Shown: positions 42,051 to 50,814, numbered from the stretch's first letter. The stretch is DNA of 64,000 nucleotides from Yeguia hominis (GCF_014384705.1 NZ_JACRSN010000010.1:44415-108414), one strand, 5' to 3'. The notes: generated from the sequence alone by a model not told the origin. Numbers and translations are program-made.

Positions 42051-45000
42051 ATGAAAAGAATGCGGTGCTTAAGCTTGGGGATCCTTTTTGCAGTTTTGTT
42101 TTCGGGATATCAGTTCGTTTTTTCAGAAAGTGTAAGTTCAGAAATGTGGTTTGATGACGACGCAGGATTTTATAATTACGGTCCCTGCGTAATCCAGACA
42201 AATGAAACTACGCGATATGTCTATTATAATCGCAACGAAAGCGTATACGGCGGTACCAATCAGATCGTAGCGCGAGTGGGAACCTGCTCAGAATCCGGAG
42301 AATGGACTTGGGGTGCCCAACAGACGATGCTGACCCCTTCGGAGAGCGGGTTTGATTCTTTGCAGGTAAGCGATCCTTCTGTTGTTGCGGGTACATTTTC
42401 CTACCAAAACGAAGCGTATTCCTATGTGATGGCGTATACTGCTTCAAACAGTGCAGATGGACAGAATCATCAGATTGGAATGGCGGTATCGAAAAGTCCT
42501 ATGGGACCGTGGGTACGGGTGAATGCGGGAACCCCTTGGATTGCATTTACTCAAGCCCAGGAGGAGACGGCGCAGTGGGGATATGGTCAGCCGAGTCTGG
42601 TCAGCGTCAATCAGGCTGGCAAAGTGATGTTGTTTTATTCTGTCGGAAGCGCCAGCGGAACCACGACGATTGTAGAACGCTGGGATCTTTCAAACCTTGC
42701 AAGCCCGGCGCGGGAATTCTCGAGAGAGCTTCCCAGAAAAGGGCTTCTGGATCTGGAAAAATCACCGAGTGATTTTATGAACAATGCAGATTTTGGGTAT
42801 GATCCGATTTATAACCGGTTTTTTGCGGTCAGTGACTGTCATCCGAATCCGACAGATGCAGAGCCGACGTTTCTTTCCTCGCACTTGCGGGTCGTGTATC
42901 TCTCCGATTTACCGGTGAGCACAGCGGGTTTTGAACCGGGAGACGTATTTGAGGCAAATACGGCAAACGCCTGGTCTACCATGAAAACCATAAAGCCGTC
43001 TGACACGGGATTTCCCCGCAATCACAATGCCGGAATCGTCACGGATGCATATGGATGGATGCTCTCTGATCTTGATGTAGAAGTTGTATTTACACGCGGC
43101 TTATTGGGCGCCTTTCCCGACTCGAATTGGTCTTATCGGATCGGTTCAAAATCTTACTTTTTCGCTCCGGATTCCGGAATCCAATTTCAGGATGCCAAAG
43201 GAATCTATAATTATGGAGCAACCGTGATCCAAACAGATGCAAACACAAGATTTGTGTACTATAACAGCAATGCGAGCGCGTACAGCGGTGTCAATCAGAT
43301 TGTGGTGCGAAAAGGAACGCGTTCCGAAGCCGGAGAATGGAATTGGGAGGAAAAGCAAATCGCACTGACATCTGCTGCCAGCGGATTTGACGCCTTGCAG
43401 GTGGGGGATCCTTCTGTCATTGCGGGAACCTTCGCATATGAAAATGACCATTATGCGTATCTGATGGCATATACGGGCTGCGCAGATAATACCGGTCAAA
43501 ACAATGCAGTGGGGTTGGCGGTGGCGAAAAATCCGCTTGGCCCATGGATTCGGCTCAGTTCCAATCCGATCGTGCCGTTTACCCGGGATGATACCCATGC
43601 AGAGTCATTTCAGTGGGGATGCGGCCAGCCGAGTCTGGTCAGCGTAGACAAAGAAGGAACCGTTTTGCTGTTTTATAGCGTGGGAACGGCGACCGGAACA
43701 ACCACAAAAGTGGAACGGTGGGATTTTTCGGACTTGTCGTCACCAACACGGGCGTTTTCTGAAGAACTTCCGCGCCAGGGACTTACGAATTTGGCAGGAA
43801 CACCGAATGATTTTATGAATAATGCGGATTTTGGGTATGATCCGACCCATAACCGGTTTTTTGCGGTCAGTGACTGTCATCCAAACCCGACAGATGCAGA
43901 GCCGACGTTTCTTTCTTCGCACTTGCGGGTCGTGTATCTCTCCGATTTGCCGGCGAGCACAGCGGGTTTTGAACCGGGAGATGTATTTGAGGAAAATACG
44001 GCAAACGCCTGGTCCACCATGAAGATCATAAGCTCCGCTGATACCGGATTTCCGCGGAACCATAATGCCGGCCTGGTAACGGATGCATATGGATGGATGC
44101 TGTCGCCTGACGATGTCGAGGTGGTCTTTACGCGGGGACTGCTTGGAACGGTTCCGGAGTCCAATTGGTCCTATCGGATTTATCTGAAATCCTATCCGTT
44201 TGCGGCTTCGGAGGAATGGTTTGGCGATGCGGGCCAAATCTATAATTATTGTCCGGTTGTCATCCAGACAGATGCCAGTACGCGGTATGTATATTATTGC
44301 AGCAATATGAATTCCGGGGAAATCGTGGATTATATTGCGGTGCGAAAAGGTGACCGCACGCCGGATGGAAATTGGACGTGGGGAGAAAAACAAATTGCGC
44401 TTGCACCGTCGGAAGATGGATTTGATGCCCTGCATGTCTGCGATCCGGCTGTAGTCGCAGGTGAATTTGCCTATCAAAACGAGACGTATTCATACTTGAT
44501 GGCCTATACCGGATCGGTAAGTCCGGACAGCCAAAACAATGAGGTTGGTCTTGCAGCTGCGAAGAGCCCCCTTGGCCCATGGGTTCGGATCGGCGGAGGC
44601 GATGCATTCCTGCCGTTTTGCCGCAATCCGGCGTACGACAATGAATTCCAGTGGGGATATGGTCAGCCAAGTTTGGTGAGTGCGGATAAAAGCGGGACGG
44701 TACTCCTGTTCTATTCTTCGGGAAATATTGGAGATCCGTCAACCAAAGTGGAACGGTGGAATTTTTCGAATTTAGAAAATCCGGTGCGGGAATTTTCATC
44801 GGAGCTTCCGACACAGGGGCTTGTCGATCTGGAAGGAACAGAAAATGATTTTATGAATAATGGAGATTTTGGCTACGACCCCGTAAACAATCGATTTGTT
44901 TCGGTCAGTGATTGCCATCCGAATCCCAGAGTCGCGGAGCCGGTGTTCATTTCCTCCCATTTTCGAGTTACATATCTATCGGATTTTGACAATGCGGCAC

Positions 45001-45239
45001 TAGGCTTCTTGCCGGGAGACGTCTTTCAGACGCCAAACAATCACACCTGGTCGACTTTAAAAACAATCGGGCCGTCGGACACAGGGTTTCCGCGGAATCA
45101 TAATACCGGTCTTGTGACAGATCAATATGGTTGGATGCTGCACCAGGAAACGGTGGAAGTCGCTTTTTCCTGCGGATTTATGGGGCCGTTTCCGGACTCA
45201 AGCTGGACGTACCGCATTCATTCTTTGGTCGTTTCATAA
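42051..45239 (+). CDS. Large secreted protein of three propeller-like repeats (GH43-like fold suspected)
   Basis: A 1062-aa exported protein. The signal peptide is MKRMRCLSL plus GILFAVLFSGYQFVF. The rest is three tandem units of about 345 residues starting near residues 31, 374 and 721. Each unit has, in order, YNYGP/CVIQT, RYVYY, DPSVVAG, WGYGQPSLVS, ERWDLSNL, NDFMNNADFGYDP, AVSDCHPNP, DTGFPRNHNAG and YGWML. The spacing and the DP/W/GYDP patterns suggest a five-bladed beta-propeller such as in GH43/GH32-type glycosidases, but catalytic residues were not assigned. There is no cell-wall anchor. GGAGG is 8 nt before the ATG. Units 1 and 2 are nearly identical in DNA over part of their length. 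Confidence 0.75.
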   Translation: MKRMRCLSLGILFAVLFSGYQFVFSESVSSEMWFDDDAGFYNYGPCVIQTNETTRYVYYNRNESVYGGTNQIVARVGTCSESGEWTWGAQQTMLTPSESGFDSLQVSDPSVVAGTFSYQNEAYSYVMAYTASNSADGQNHQIGMAVSKSPMGPWVRVNAGTPWIAFTQAQEETAQWGYGQPSLVSVNQAGKVMLFYSVGSASGTTTIVERWDLSNLASPAREFSRELPRKGLLDLEKSPSDFMNNADFGYDPIYNRFFAVSDCHPNPTDAEPTFLSSHLRVVYLSDLPVSTAGFEPGDVFEANTANAWSTMKTIKPSDTGFPRNHNAGIVTDAYGWMLSDLDVEVVFTRGLLGAFPDSNWSYRIGSKSYFFAPDSGIQFQDAKGIYNYGATVIQTDANTRFVYYNSNASAYSGVNQIVVRKGTRSEAGEWNWEEKQIALTSAASGFDALQVGDPSVIAGTFAYENDHYAYLMAYTGCADNTGQNNAVGLAVAKNPLGPWIRLSSNPIVPFTRDDTHAESFQWGCGQPSLVSVDKEGTVLLFYSVGTATGTTTKVERWDFSDLSSPTRAFSEELPRQGLTNLAGTPNDFMNNADFGYDPTHNRFFAVSDCHPNPTDAEPTFLSSHLRVVYLSDLPASTAGFEPGDVFEENTANAWSTMKIISSADTGFPRNHNAGLVTDAYGWMLSPDDVEVVFTRGLLGTVPESNWSYRIYLKSYPFAASEEWFGDAGQIYNYCPVVIQTDASTRYVYYCSNMNSGEIVDYIAVRKGDRTPDGNWTWGEKQIALAPSEDGFDALHVCDPAVVAGEFAYQNETYSYLMAYTGSVSPDSQNNEVGLAAAKSPLGPWVRIGGGDAFLPFCRNPAYDNEFQWGYGQPSLVSADKSGTVLLFYSSGNIGDPSTKVERWNFSNLENPVREFSSELPTQGLVDLEGTENDFMNNGDFGYDPVNNRFVSVSDCHPNPRVAEPVFISSHFRVTYLSDFDNAALGFLPGDVFQTPNNHTWSTLKTIGPSDTGFPRNHNTGLVTDQYGWMLHQETVEVAFSCGFMGPFPDSSWTYRIHSLVVS
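42840..42985 (+). repeat. Near-identical internal repeat, copy 1
   Basis: About 145 bp, from the CHPNP motif to WSTMK, almost the same in DNA as 43878-44023, including many synonymous positions. Third-codon identity points to recent duplication or gene conversion between units 1 and 2. Confidence 0.8.
43878..44023 (+). repeat. Near-identical internal repeat, copy 2
   Basis: Partner of 42840-42985, offset by about 1038 bp (346 codons). The equivalent segment of the third unit (near 44918) is clearly diverged. Confidence 0.8.
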
Positions 45240-45722
45240 AATAAGCGTTACCGCAATCAGGAACAGTAGCGGTGAATGATTCCGGACTTTGAAGAGCCCA
45301 GAAGCATTTGCCGCCTGTTCTTTTCCAGAGGGCGAGGGAGAATGAATTCGGATCCTTTCATTTTTCTGCAAAATTTGCGTCTGTTCGATATAGAAAAAAG
45401 CGTCCGCATTTGGTAAAATGGGAGTGATTTGTAATCCGAACATCGAGCAGAGCAAGGATCAACTTCGGATCCGGCAGGATACAAGCTAGAATTGTGCATC
45501 AGAATAGTGCATCACGCGGTGACTCCGCAAAGCTTCCGTCGGAACGGCATCCGATATTACCGGCAGACCTGTGCGCGGACCGTTTTGCCTGGATTCACCA
45601 ATGGAGCGTTGTGTTTGGATAGATTTCCAAACCGTTCGCTTGGCACGCGCAGACTTCTGCTGCAATTTGCGGTTGCAAAACCGCAGGGGGATATGTTTCG
45701 TGGTACAATAGGGAGGGGGATT
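45240..45722. other. Intergenic, no gene seen
   Basis: About 480 bases between the secreted protein and the DUF1294 gene. A small hairpin TGCGGTT-GCA-AAACCGCA lies near 45667-45684. Open frames lack ribosome sites and recognisable sequence. Confidence 0.4.
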
Positions 45723-46016
45723 GTGCAAGAGATGATGCTCGACTGGCGATTTATAGGAGCTGGATATCTGGTTCTCATCAATGGGATTGTTTTTGTGCTG
45801 TTCGGCGTCGACAAGCGACGGGCGCGCAGGCAGCAGTGGCGAATTCCAGAGGCAACGCTTCTCGGTTTTGCGGCGCTTGGAGGCTCTATCGGCGCGCTTT
45901 TGGGCATGCGGCTGTTTCATCATAAAACGCGGCATCCGAAATTTTTTGTGGGTGTTCCGGTAATCCTCGGTTTGCAGATCGCGTTGGCGGTCGTTCTCTG
46001 GCTGCGGTTTGGCTGA
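45723..46016 (+). CDS. DUF1294 family membrane protein
   Basis: A 97-aa membrane protein with two or three helices (LVLINGIVFVLFGVDKRRA, LLGFAALGGSIGALLGMRLF, FVGVPVILGLQIALAVVLWL). The pattern DKRRAR--WRIPE--LL--AALGGS-GALLGM--F-HKT-H-KF is characteristic of DUF1294 (YsdA-like). GTG at 45723 is 6 nt from GGGAGG; ATGs at 45732 and 45735 are alternatives. Function unknown. Confidence 0.85.
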   Translation: MQEMMLDWRFIGAGYLVLINGIVFVLFGVDKRRARRQQWRIPEATLLGFAALGGSIGALLGMRLFHHKTRHPKFFVGVPVILGLQIALAVVLWLRFG

Positions 46017-46342
46017 TGCGGGGTGCTTTTCTGCTGGAAATATCTTGCTTCTTTGGGTCGATTCGAGTATAATAAAAACTATATTGACGATCAGTTTATG
46101 TACCAGGAGAAGCACGGTTGCGGGGACACAAGGGCAGATGCACAGTATGTTATAGCGCGCGGAGACCGCCGTTTTTCTGCACGTTAAAATCGGGCAGAAC
46201 ATCCAGGTGGGATGCGCAGAGAAATACCTTGATTTTTCCGGAACAGGCGTCTTGGTAATAAAACTCCGCAAAGATTAAACGTGTCTACGGCCAGCGCTGT
46301 ACGTTGGCTATATATAAAATGATTTCGAAAGGATGCATCGAG
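46017..46342. other. Intergenic with a predicted promoter
   Basis: About 325 bases. TTGCTT-17-TATAAT near 46046-46074 is a good + strand promoter about 270 bases before the nitroreductase gene. A 39-codon coding-like minus-strand stretch at 46150-46266 (ending GGLRAL-stop) may be a gene remnant. Nothing else supported. Confidence 0.4.
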
Positions 46343-46858
46343 ATGGAATTGCTGAAATTAATCGAATTACGGCGGAGCGTCCGTGCGTATCAATCGAAGC
46401 CGGTTGAAAATGAGAAGCTAGCGCTCGTGCTGGAGGCCGGCCGCTTGGCGCCATCCGCTAGAAACGGGCAGGATTGGAAATTTGTCGTTGTGCAGGACAA
46501 AGCACTGATTGAAAAACTGGTACCTGCGTGCTGCGACCAGAAGTTTGTTGGGGAAGCACCGGCGTTTTTGGCAATCTGCTCCGATGACCATGACCTGATG
46601 CGCTGCGGTCAGCCGGTCGACACCGTGGACTGCTCCATTGCGCTGTCGTTTATGATGCTGCAGGCGGCGGAGTTGGGACTTGGCACCTGTTGGCTGGGGT
46701 CATTTTATGAGGATGCGGTGCGTGAAATTCTGCACATCCCGGAGCAGTATCGCGTTGTGGCAGTAACACCGCTGGGATATCCGGTGTCGGAGCCGAAACA
46801 GAGACCGCGGAAACCGATCGAAGAGCTGGTTGCGCAGGACGATCAATGGGCGTTTTAA
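46343..46858 (+). CDS. Nitroreductase family protein
   Basis: A 171-aa FMN-dependent NAD(P)H oxidoreductase of the compact clostridial type. FMN-binding RRSVRAYQSKPVE at the N-terminus, APSARNGQDWKFVVV, DCSIALSFMMLQAAELGLGTCWLG in the middle, and VVAVTPLGYP near the end. AAAGGA is 9 nt from the ATG; an in-frame ATG at 46304 lacks a site. Substrate unknown; family members reduce nitro compounds, quinones or flavins. Confidence 0.92.
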   Translation: MELLKLIELRRSVRAYQSKPVENEKLALVLEAGRLAPSARNGQDWKFVVVQDKALIEKLVPACCDQKFVGEAPAFLAICSDDHDLMRCGQPVDTVDCSIALSFMMLQAAELGLGTCWLGSFYEDAVREILHIPEQYRVVAVTPLGYPVSEPKQRPRKPIEELVAQDDQWAF

Positions 46859-46896
46859 AGAACGTCCAACGTTTCGGTTATTCTGGCGGAACAGTT

Positions 46897-46928
46897 CAAA
46901 AACGGGCGAATTTTTCGTCCGTTTTTTT
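46897..46928 (+). terminator. Terminator after the nitroreductase gene
   Basis: AAAACGGGCGAA / TTCGTCCGTTTT with a short T loop and a run of seven T. Located 39 bases after the stop. Confidence 0.8.
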
Positions 46929-46941
46929 GAAATAAAATAAA

Positions 46942-46961
46942 TGTATACAACATTGAATACA
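46942..46961. promoter_or_regulatory. GntR/HutC-type operator before the regulator gene
   Basis: TGTATACAA-CA-TTGAATACA, a 20-bp inverted repeat with one mismatch. The TGTATA/TATACA character is typical of HutC-subfamily sites. It is 20 bases before the regulator's start, so autoregulation is likely. Confidence 0.65.
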
Positions 46962-46980
46962 TATAAAAAGGAGAATCAAC

Positions 46981-47778
46981 ATGGACACCTCTTGGATGCA
47001 TCCGGATTTTTTACAGGCTGCGGGTGCGGTGCCTGCCTATCAGCAGATTTACCGGCAGTTAAAACGAAAAATTCAGGAAGAAACGCTTTTGCCGGGCGCA
47101 TTGCTTCCCGGAGAATTGGAACTCAGCCAAGCGCTTTCAGTTTGCCGGACAACGGTGCGGCGCGCGTTCCAGCTGCTGGAAGAAGAGGGGTTTGTGGTGC
47201 GAAAAAAGGGGAAGGGCAGTTTTGTGGCGACTCCGCAGCCGCGGACGACGCTGCAGAGTCTATATCGTTTTTCGCAGGAACTCCGGAAGGCTGGGCGTCT
47301 TCCGGAAATTCGGGTACTCTCGATCCGAAAATCGTACCCGTCTCCGGTTCTTGCTAAGCTGCTGGAAACAGCACAGGAACATCCGGTTGTCAAAATGGAC
47401 CGGCTGTTTTTGCTGGATCAGGAACCGGTCTTTTTGGAGGCCACCTGTATTCCGGCATGTTATTTTCCGGATTGCAGCGCGGAAGTGTGCAGCGACACGC
47501 TTTGGCAGTTACTTTTTTCCGGATCCGAAATCCAGCCTATGGAAGCGGTCGAAACCTATGATGCGGCGCTGCTCAGCGAAAAACAGGCAGCGCTTTTGCA
47601 GTGTCCGGCCGGCTCTGCGGCATTCCAGATTCAGCGGGTTTCAAGGGAGCAACACGGAGCAGTTTTTGAGGTCAGCCGAATGGTTGCACCGGCAGGAAAA
47701 AATAAGCTTTCTCTGACATTTCAGCCCGGCGGCGTACGGGTTTCACATCCATGGATTGAGCCGAAAACAGACGGATAA
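46981..47778 (+). CDS. GntR/HutC-family transcriptional regulator
   Basis: A 265-aa regulator. The N-terminal winged helix contains PAYQQIYRQLKRKI, LPGELELSQALSVCRTTVRRAFQLLEEEG and the wing KKGKGSFVA. The C-terminal UTRA effector domain has KMDRLFLLDQEPVFLEATCIP and AFQIQRVSR. HutC/UTRA members usually sense sugar phosphates or amino compounds. AAAGGAG precedes the ATG. Monocistronic, with its own inverted-repeat operator. Confidence 0.9.
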   Translation: MDTSWMHPDFLQAAGAVPAYQQIYRQLKRKIQEETLLPGALLPGELELSQALSVCRTTVRRAFQLLEEEGFVVRKKGKGSFVATPQPRTTLQSLYRFSQELRKAGRLPEIRVLSIRKSYPSPVLAKLLETAQEHPVVKMDRLFLLDQEPVFLEATCIPACYFPDCSAEVCSDTLWQLLFSGSEIQPMEAVETYDAALLSEKQAALLQCPAGSAAFQIQRVSREQHGAVFEVSRMVAPAGKNKLSLTFQPGGVRVSHPWIEPKTDG

Positions 47779-48111
47779 TTCCGCCTTTTTCCGCATAGGT
47801 ATCTCTTGAGACACGAGCATCGGTTGACAAGAGCAAACACGCCTGCCGACGCGGCTTTTCGGTGCTTTTTGCCCCTTGACCTCGGCGGATGCCAGCGCAC
47901 CTGCGGCGCAAAAGACGAAAATCACTCGAAAATACAGCATCACAGGTGTGAAACCGTTTTATCGGAGCAGCAATGCGCACAGACAAAGAAAAACACGCAG
48001 GGAATTCTGTTCGTATTTCTAGGCGTACCGTACGGCTCTGCTCGTCAAAACCTTGTCTCTTTTTGTTAACGGATGGTACTATCAAAACAAGTGTTGCGGA
48101 GGCGGAAAAAC
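47779..48111. other. Intergenic, no gene seen
   Basis: About 330 bases between the GntR and YlbJ genes. A minus-strand frame with a signal-like start (47743-47943) has no ribosome site and overlaps the regulator. No terminator or promoter could be supported. Confidence 0.35.
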
Positions 48112-49251
48112 ATGCAAAAGCAGAACCGGAAAACGGGAAAATCCACCATTTTTTGGGGCATATCGATTCTTTTCTGCATGATCGGTATCCTTCTTTTTCC
48201 TGCACAGGCAGCAAACGGCGCCGGGCACGGCGTTGCGTACAGTGTCCATATTTTGGTGCCGTCACTTTTTCCGTTTATGACGCTTTCTTCTCTGATGGTG
48301 CTTTCCGGCGCTGCAGAAAAAATCGGCGCGTTCTTTCAAAAAGCGGTGCATGGAATATTTTATTTGCCCGGCTCTGCCGGCGCGGTTATCCTGATGAGCC
48401 TGATCGGCGGCTATCCGGTGGGTGCAAAAAGCATTGCCGCGCTTTGGAAAAAAGGGGTACTTACCGAAAAACAGGCCGATCGGATGCTCTGCTTTTGTGT
48501 AAACTCCGGCCCTGCATTTGTGATAACAGCCGTCGGCTGCGGAATGCTCGGGAGCGTAAAATCCGGCGTGCTGCTTTTGATTTGCCTCATGCTGCCGCCG
48601 ATTTTGTTCGGTGTGGTGCTCGGTGTTTTTGCACGGATCAAAGGCGGCGATTTCGGGAACGCGCCAGAAATTCCTGTAGAGAAAGCGCCGCAGACGGGCG
48701 TTTCGGCGCTGGTTTCCGCTACGACCGATGCTTCCCGCGCAACTTTCATCATGTGTGCATTTGTGATTTTGTTTCATACATTTGAGGCGCTGCTCGGGGC
48801 CTCCGGCTTTCTGACTTTTTTCGCACGGACGCTTTGCCGGTGCGGCGTTTCGCCTGACGCTTCCCAGGTGCTGCTTCCAGCGCTTCTGGAGGTTGTCGGC
48901 GGCTGCACAGCGTGTGCAGCATCCAGCGTCGGTTTGCCGTTCTTCGCTTTTGTACTTGGTTGGGGAGGGCTCTGCATTCATTTCCAGATTTTTGCAATGA
49001 TCGGAAACCTGCCGTTTTCCAAGCTGCGCTTTTTTGCCTTCCGATTTTTACACGGCATCTGTTCCGCATTTTTCGTCCGATTGGGACAGCGGATGCTGCC
49101 TATAGAAATTCCGGCCTTTTCGGCGGTGACTGTCCCCACATCGGCTGCGTTTGCGTCTTCTTTGCCCGGTACGGTTGCGTTGCTTGCACTATCGGCATTT
49201 TTCCTTTTTTCTGCAAATGGGAGTGGCATTTGTCGAAAAAGGGTGCTATAA
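48112..49251 (+). CDS. ylbJ: YlbJ-type sporulation integral membrane protein
   Basis: A 379-aa membrane protein with about eight to ten helices and the nucleoside-recognition/gate domain typical of YlbJ. Motifs: ILVPSLFPFMTLSSLM, GGYPVGAKSIAALW, FCVNSGPAFVITAVG, and LLEVVGGCTACA. In Bacillus YlbJ is needed for spore heat resistance. GGAGG is 9 nt before the ATG. Presence indicates a spore-forming lineage. It is monocistronic as far as can be seen. Confidence 0.88.
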   Translation: MQKQNRKTGKSTIFWGISILFCMIGILLFPAQAANGAGHGVAYSVHILVPSLFPFMTLSSLMVLSGAAEKIGAFFQKAVHGIFYLPGSAGAVILMSLIGGYPVGAKSIAALWKKGVLTEKQADRMLCFCVNSGPAFVITAVGCGMLGSVKSGVLLLICLMLPPILFGVVLGVFARIKGGDFGNAPEIPVEKAPQTGVSALVSATTDASRATFIMCAFVILFHTFEALLGASGFLTFFARTLCRCGVSPDASQVLLPALLEVVGGCTACAASSVGLPFFAFVLGWGGLCIHFQIFAMIGNLPFSKLRFFAFRFLHGICSAFFVRLGQRMLPIEIPAFSAVTVPTSAAFASSLPGTVALLALSAFFLFSANGSGICRKRVL

Positions 49252-49315
49252 TAAACAGGAAATCCGGAATGAACAGTCCGCAAAAGATCGACGTGCAAAA
49301 GGTGGGATCGAGATC

Positions 49316-49534
49316 ATGGCGAAGAAAAAACAGTGGTTTGGAAACCATATTTCTCCCAATTGCAGTTATTGCGCATATGGAGACGGCGAAACGCGTCCGG
49401 AATGCACGCTGCATTTGTTTTTGGATATCGATGGCAGCTGTCCGAAATTCTTCTATGATCCACTCAAACGGACGCCGAATCCGGAATACGACATGAAAGT
49501 GTTCGATTTTAAGCCGGAAGATTTTCAGCTGTAA
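49316..49534 (+). CDS. Small cysteine-containing protein
   Basis: A 72-aa soluble protein with SPNCSYCAYG, RPECTLH and GSCPKFFYDPLKRTP. Four to five Cys could bind a metal ion. Small proteins with this CxxC pattern and a KRTP tail are common and uncharacterised in Clostridia. GGTGGGA precedes the ATG and TATAAT lies at 49247-49252. Its last four codons fall in the direct repeat flanking the IS481-type element, but the stop is intact. Confidence 0.7.
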   Translation: MAKKKQWFGNHISPNCSYCAYGDGETRPECTLHLFLDIDGSCPKFFYDPLKRTPNPEYDMKVFDFKPEDFQL

Positions 49535-49547
49535 TTTTTTAAATATG
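49523..49547. repeat. 25-bp direct repeat, left of IS481-type element
   Basis: Begins ATTTTCAGCTG and ends TTTTAAATA; identical to 50597-50621. It includes the 3' end of the small Cys protein gene. Reads as a target-site duplication, unusually long for IS481 (typically up to about 15 bp). Confidence 0.75.
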
Positions 49548-50481
49548 TAGGTTTGTCAAACAAATTGGACAGCGAACTCGGAGGAGAGAACCAGCGGAGT
49601 GGTCTCATGGGTAAGTTGTTAGAGCGGCGATTGTGAACGGCAAGCTGCTTTGCGAAATCATCCAGAGAATAGAAAGTGTGGCAGGAGTAAAAACGTTTCT
49701 GATCCTCGCGGCGGCTGCGCTCGACCTTGCCGTTGTGGCGCGGGGTATACGGGCGAATGCGCTTGTGGCGAACGCCCAGCTCAGCGGCAGTCTTTTCAAA
49801 CAGCGTCGGTAAATCACGTTTGCTGTTTGAAAAACGGTTCGTAAACTCAAAGCCGTTGTCCTTCTGAACACACTCCACCTTGATGCCGCGGCGCACACAC
49901 CACACTGTCAGTTTGCGCAGGAAATCCGCCGAGGAATAGGTAGACTGCTCCGGATAGGCGGCGAGGAAACGCAGGCGCGTGAACTCGTCAATGGCGGTGT
50001 ACTGGAACAGCCGAAGGTTCGGATCTGCGATACAGCTGCGCGGCACGACCTTTACGTCGACCTGAACACGCTCGCCGGGATAGGTCATCTGCTCATACGG
50101 CTTGGGCTTGTATGTCTTTTTGGTCTTTTCGGCGGGAAACAGGCCCATTTTGCGCATAACTCGGAACAGGCTTTCCGGACAGCGTGTATAGCCGCGCTGC
50201 CGCAGACGGTGCCAAAGCTCGATCATGCCCAGGGTCGGGTTCCTGCGGCGCATGTCGCGGATGAGCTTCCGTTCGGCCTCCGTGTGCTGATTCGGATGAC
50301 TGTGCGGCCGCCTAGACTGGCAGGCCAGGGACGCCACACTTCCGTCCCAGCACTGCTTCCAGAAGTAGATGTACGACCGGCTCTTGTTGTACTTCCGGCT
50401 GGCGCGGCTGACGCCGTATTTCTCCGCGTACTTCATTAGGAATTGCCGACATGCCATGTCTTGTGTTATACTCTTTCTCAT
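49525..50481 (-). CDS. IS481-family DDE transposase
   Basis: A 318-aa transposase. The N-terminal HTH has YGVSRASRKYNKSRSYIYFW; the rve integrase core shows VQVDVKVVP (first Asp), QKDNGFEFTNRF (second Asp) and PRHNGKVERSRREDQKRF (Glu), so the triad is intact. GGAGA precedes the ATG at 50481. The frame runs past the left inverted repeat, so the last seven codons and the stop come from flanking target DNA. It overlaps the convergent small-protein gene by 10 bases. Confidence 0.88.
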   Translation of the reverse strand: MRKSITQDMACRQFLMKYAEKYGVSRASRKYNKSRSYIYFWKQCWDGSVASLACQSRRPHSHPNQHTEAERKLIRDMRRRNPTLGMIELWHRLRQRGYTRCPESLFRVMRKMGLFPAEKTKKTYKPKPYEQMTYPGERVQVDVKVVPRSCIADPNLRLFQYTAIDEFTRLRFLAAYPEQSTYSSADFLRKLTVWCVRRGIKVECVQKDNGFEFTNRFSNSKRDLPTLFEKTAAELGVRHKRIRPYTPRHNGKVERSRREDQKRFYSCHTFYSLDDFAKQLAVHNRRSNNLPMRPLRWFSPPSSLSNLFDKPTYLKNYS

Positions 50482-50596
50482 GAGGGATATGGTCTCCTTT
50501 CGTCTAGTTGGTGTGTAACAACTTAACTTTAGCACATGAGATCCTATCTCTCATACCTTTTTATTCAATTGTCCAATATGTATTGTAGTCCTACAA
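49548..50596 (-). mobile_element. IS481-family insertion sequence
   Basis: About 1.05 kb with matching ends: left TGTAGG-12 bases-ATTGGACA, right (reverse strand) TGTAGG-12 bases-ATTGGACA. One transposase gene on the minus strand. Flanked by 25-bp direct repeats. It sits between the small Cys protein gene and the tRNA-Gly promoter, whose -35 starts only 5 bases after the right repeat. Confidence 0.88.
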
Positions 50597-50621
50597 ATTT
50601 TCAGCTGTAATTTTTTAAATA
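50597..50621. repeat. 25-bp direct repeat, right of IS481-type element
   Basis: Identical copy of 49523-49547. Directly followed by the tRNA-Gly promoter. Confidence 0.75.
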
Positions 50622-50625
50622 CTAC

Positions 50626-50654
50626 TTGCGCCAGAATCGGTTTTGTGGTATAAT
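50626..50654 (+). promoter_or_regulatory. tRNA-Gly promoter
   Basis: TTGCGC (50626-50631), 17 bp, TATAAT (50649-50654), 44 bases before the mature tRNA 5' end. Confidence 0.75.
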
Positions 50655-50698
50655 TTTTCTCACAGTTTTACTCCGGGCTTTTATTGTCCGGAATCTGT

Positions 50699-50772
50699 GC
50701 AGGTGTAGTTCAATGGCAGAATGTCAGCTTCCCAAGCTGAACACGAGGGTTCGATTCCCTTCACCTGCTCCA
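50699..50772 (+). tRNA. tRNA-Gly (anticodon CCC)
   Basis: A 74-nt cloverleaf. Acceptor GCAGGTG pairs with CACCTGC; discriminator T and encoded CCA. Anticodon stem TCAGC/GCTGA around loop TTCCCAA gives anticodon CCC, reading GGG. T arm GAGGG-TTCGATT-CCCTT. Followed by a hairpin. tRNA genes are common landing sites; both sides here carry IS DNA. Confidence 0.95.
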
Positions 50773-50774
50773 AC

Positions 50775-50806
50775 AATCGGCAAACTTCGATAGAGGTTTG
50801 CCGATT
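50775..50806 (+). terminator. Hairpin after tRNA-Gly
   Basis: A perfect 11-bp stem AATCGGCAAAC / GTTTGCCGATT with a 10-base loop starts 3 bases after the tRNA. The T-run is weak (TTTAATTGTTG). Confidence 0.6.
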
Positions 50807-50814
50807 TAATTGTT

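Noticed and set aside
46150..46290. Minus-strand coding-like stretch containing VFLCASHLDVLPDFNVQKNGGLRAL-type sequence
   Set aside because: Looks protein-like for 38 codons but has no start or upstream continuation. Could be a gene remnant; too little to name.
47743..47943. Minus-strand frame with signal-peptide-like start
   Set aside because: No ribosome site and overlaps the end of the GntR gene in antisense.
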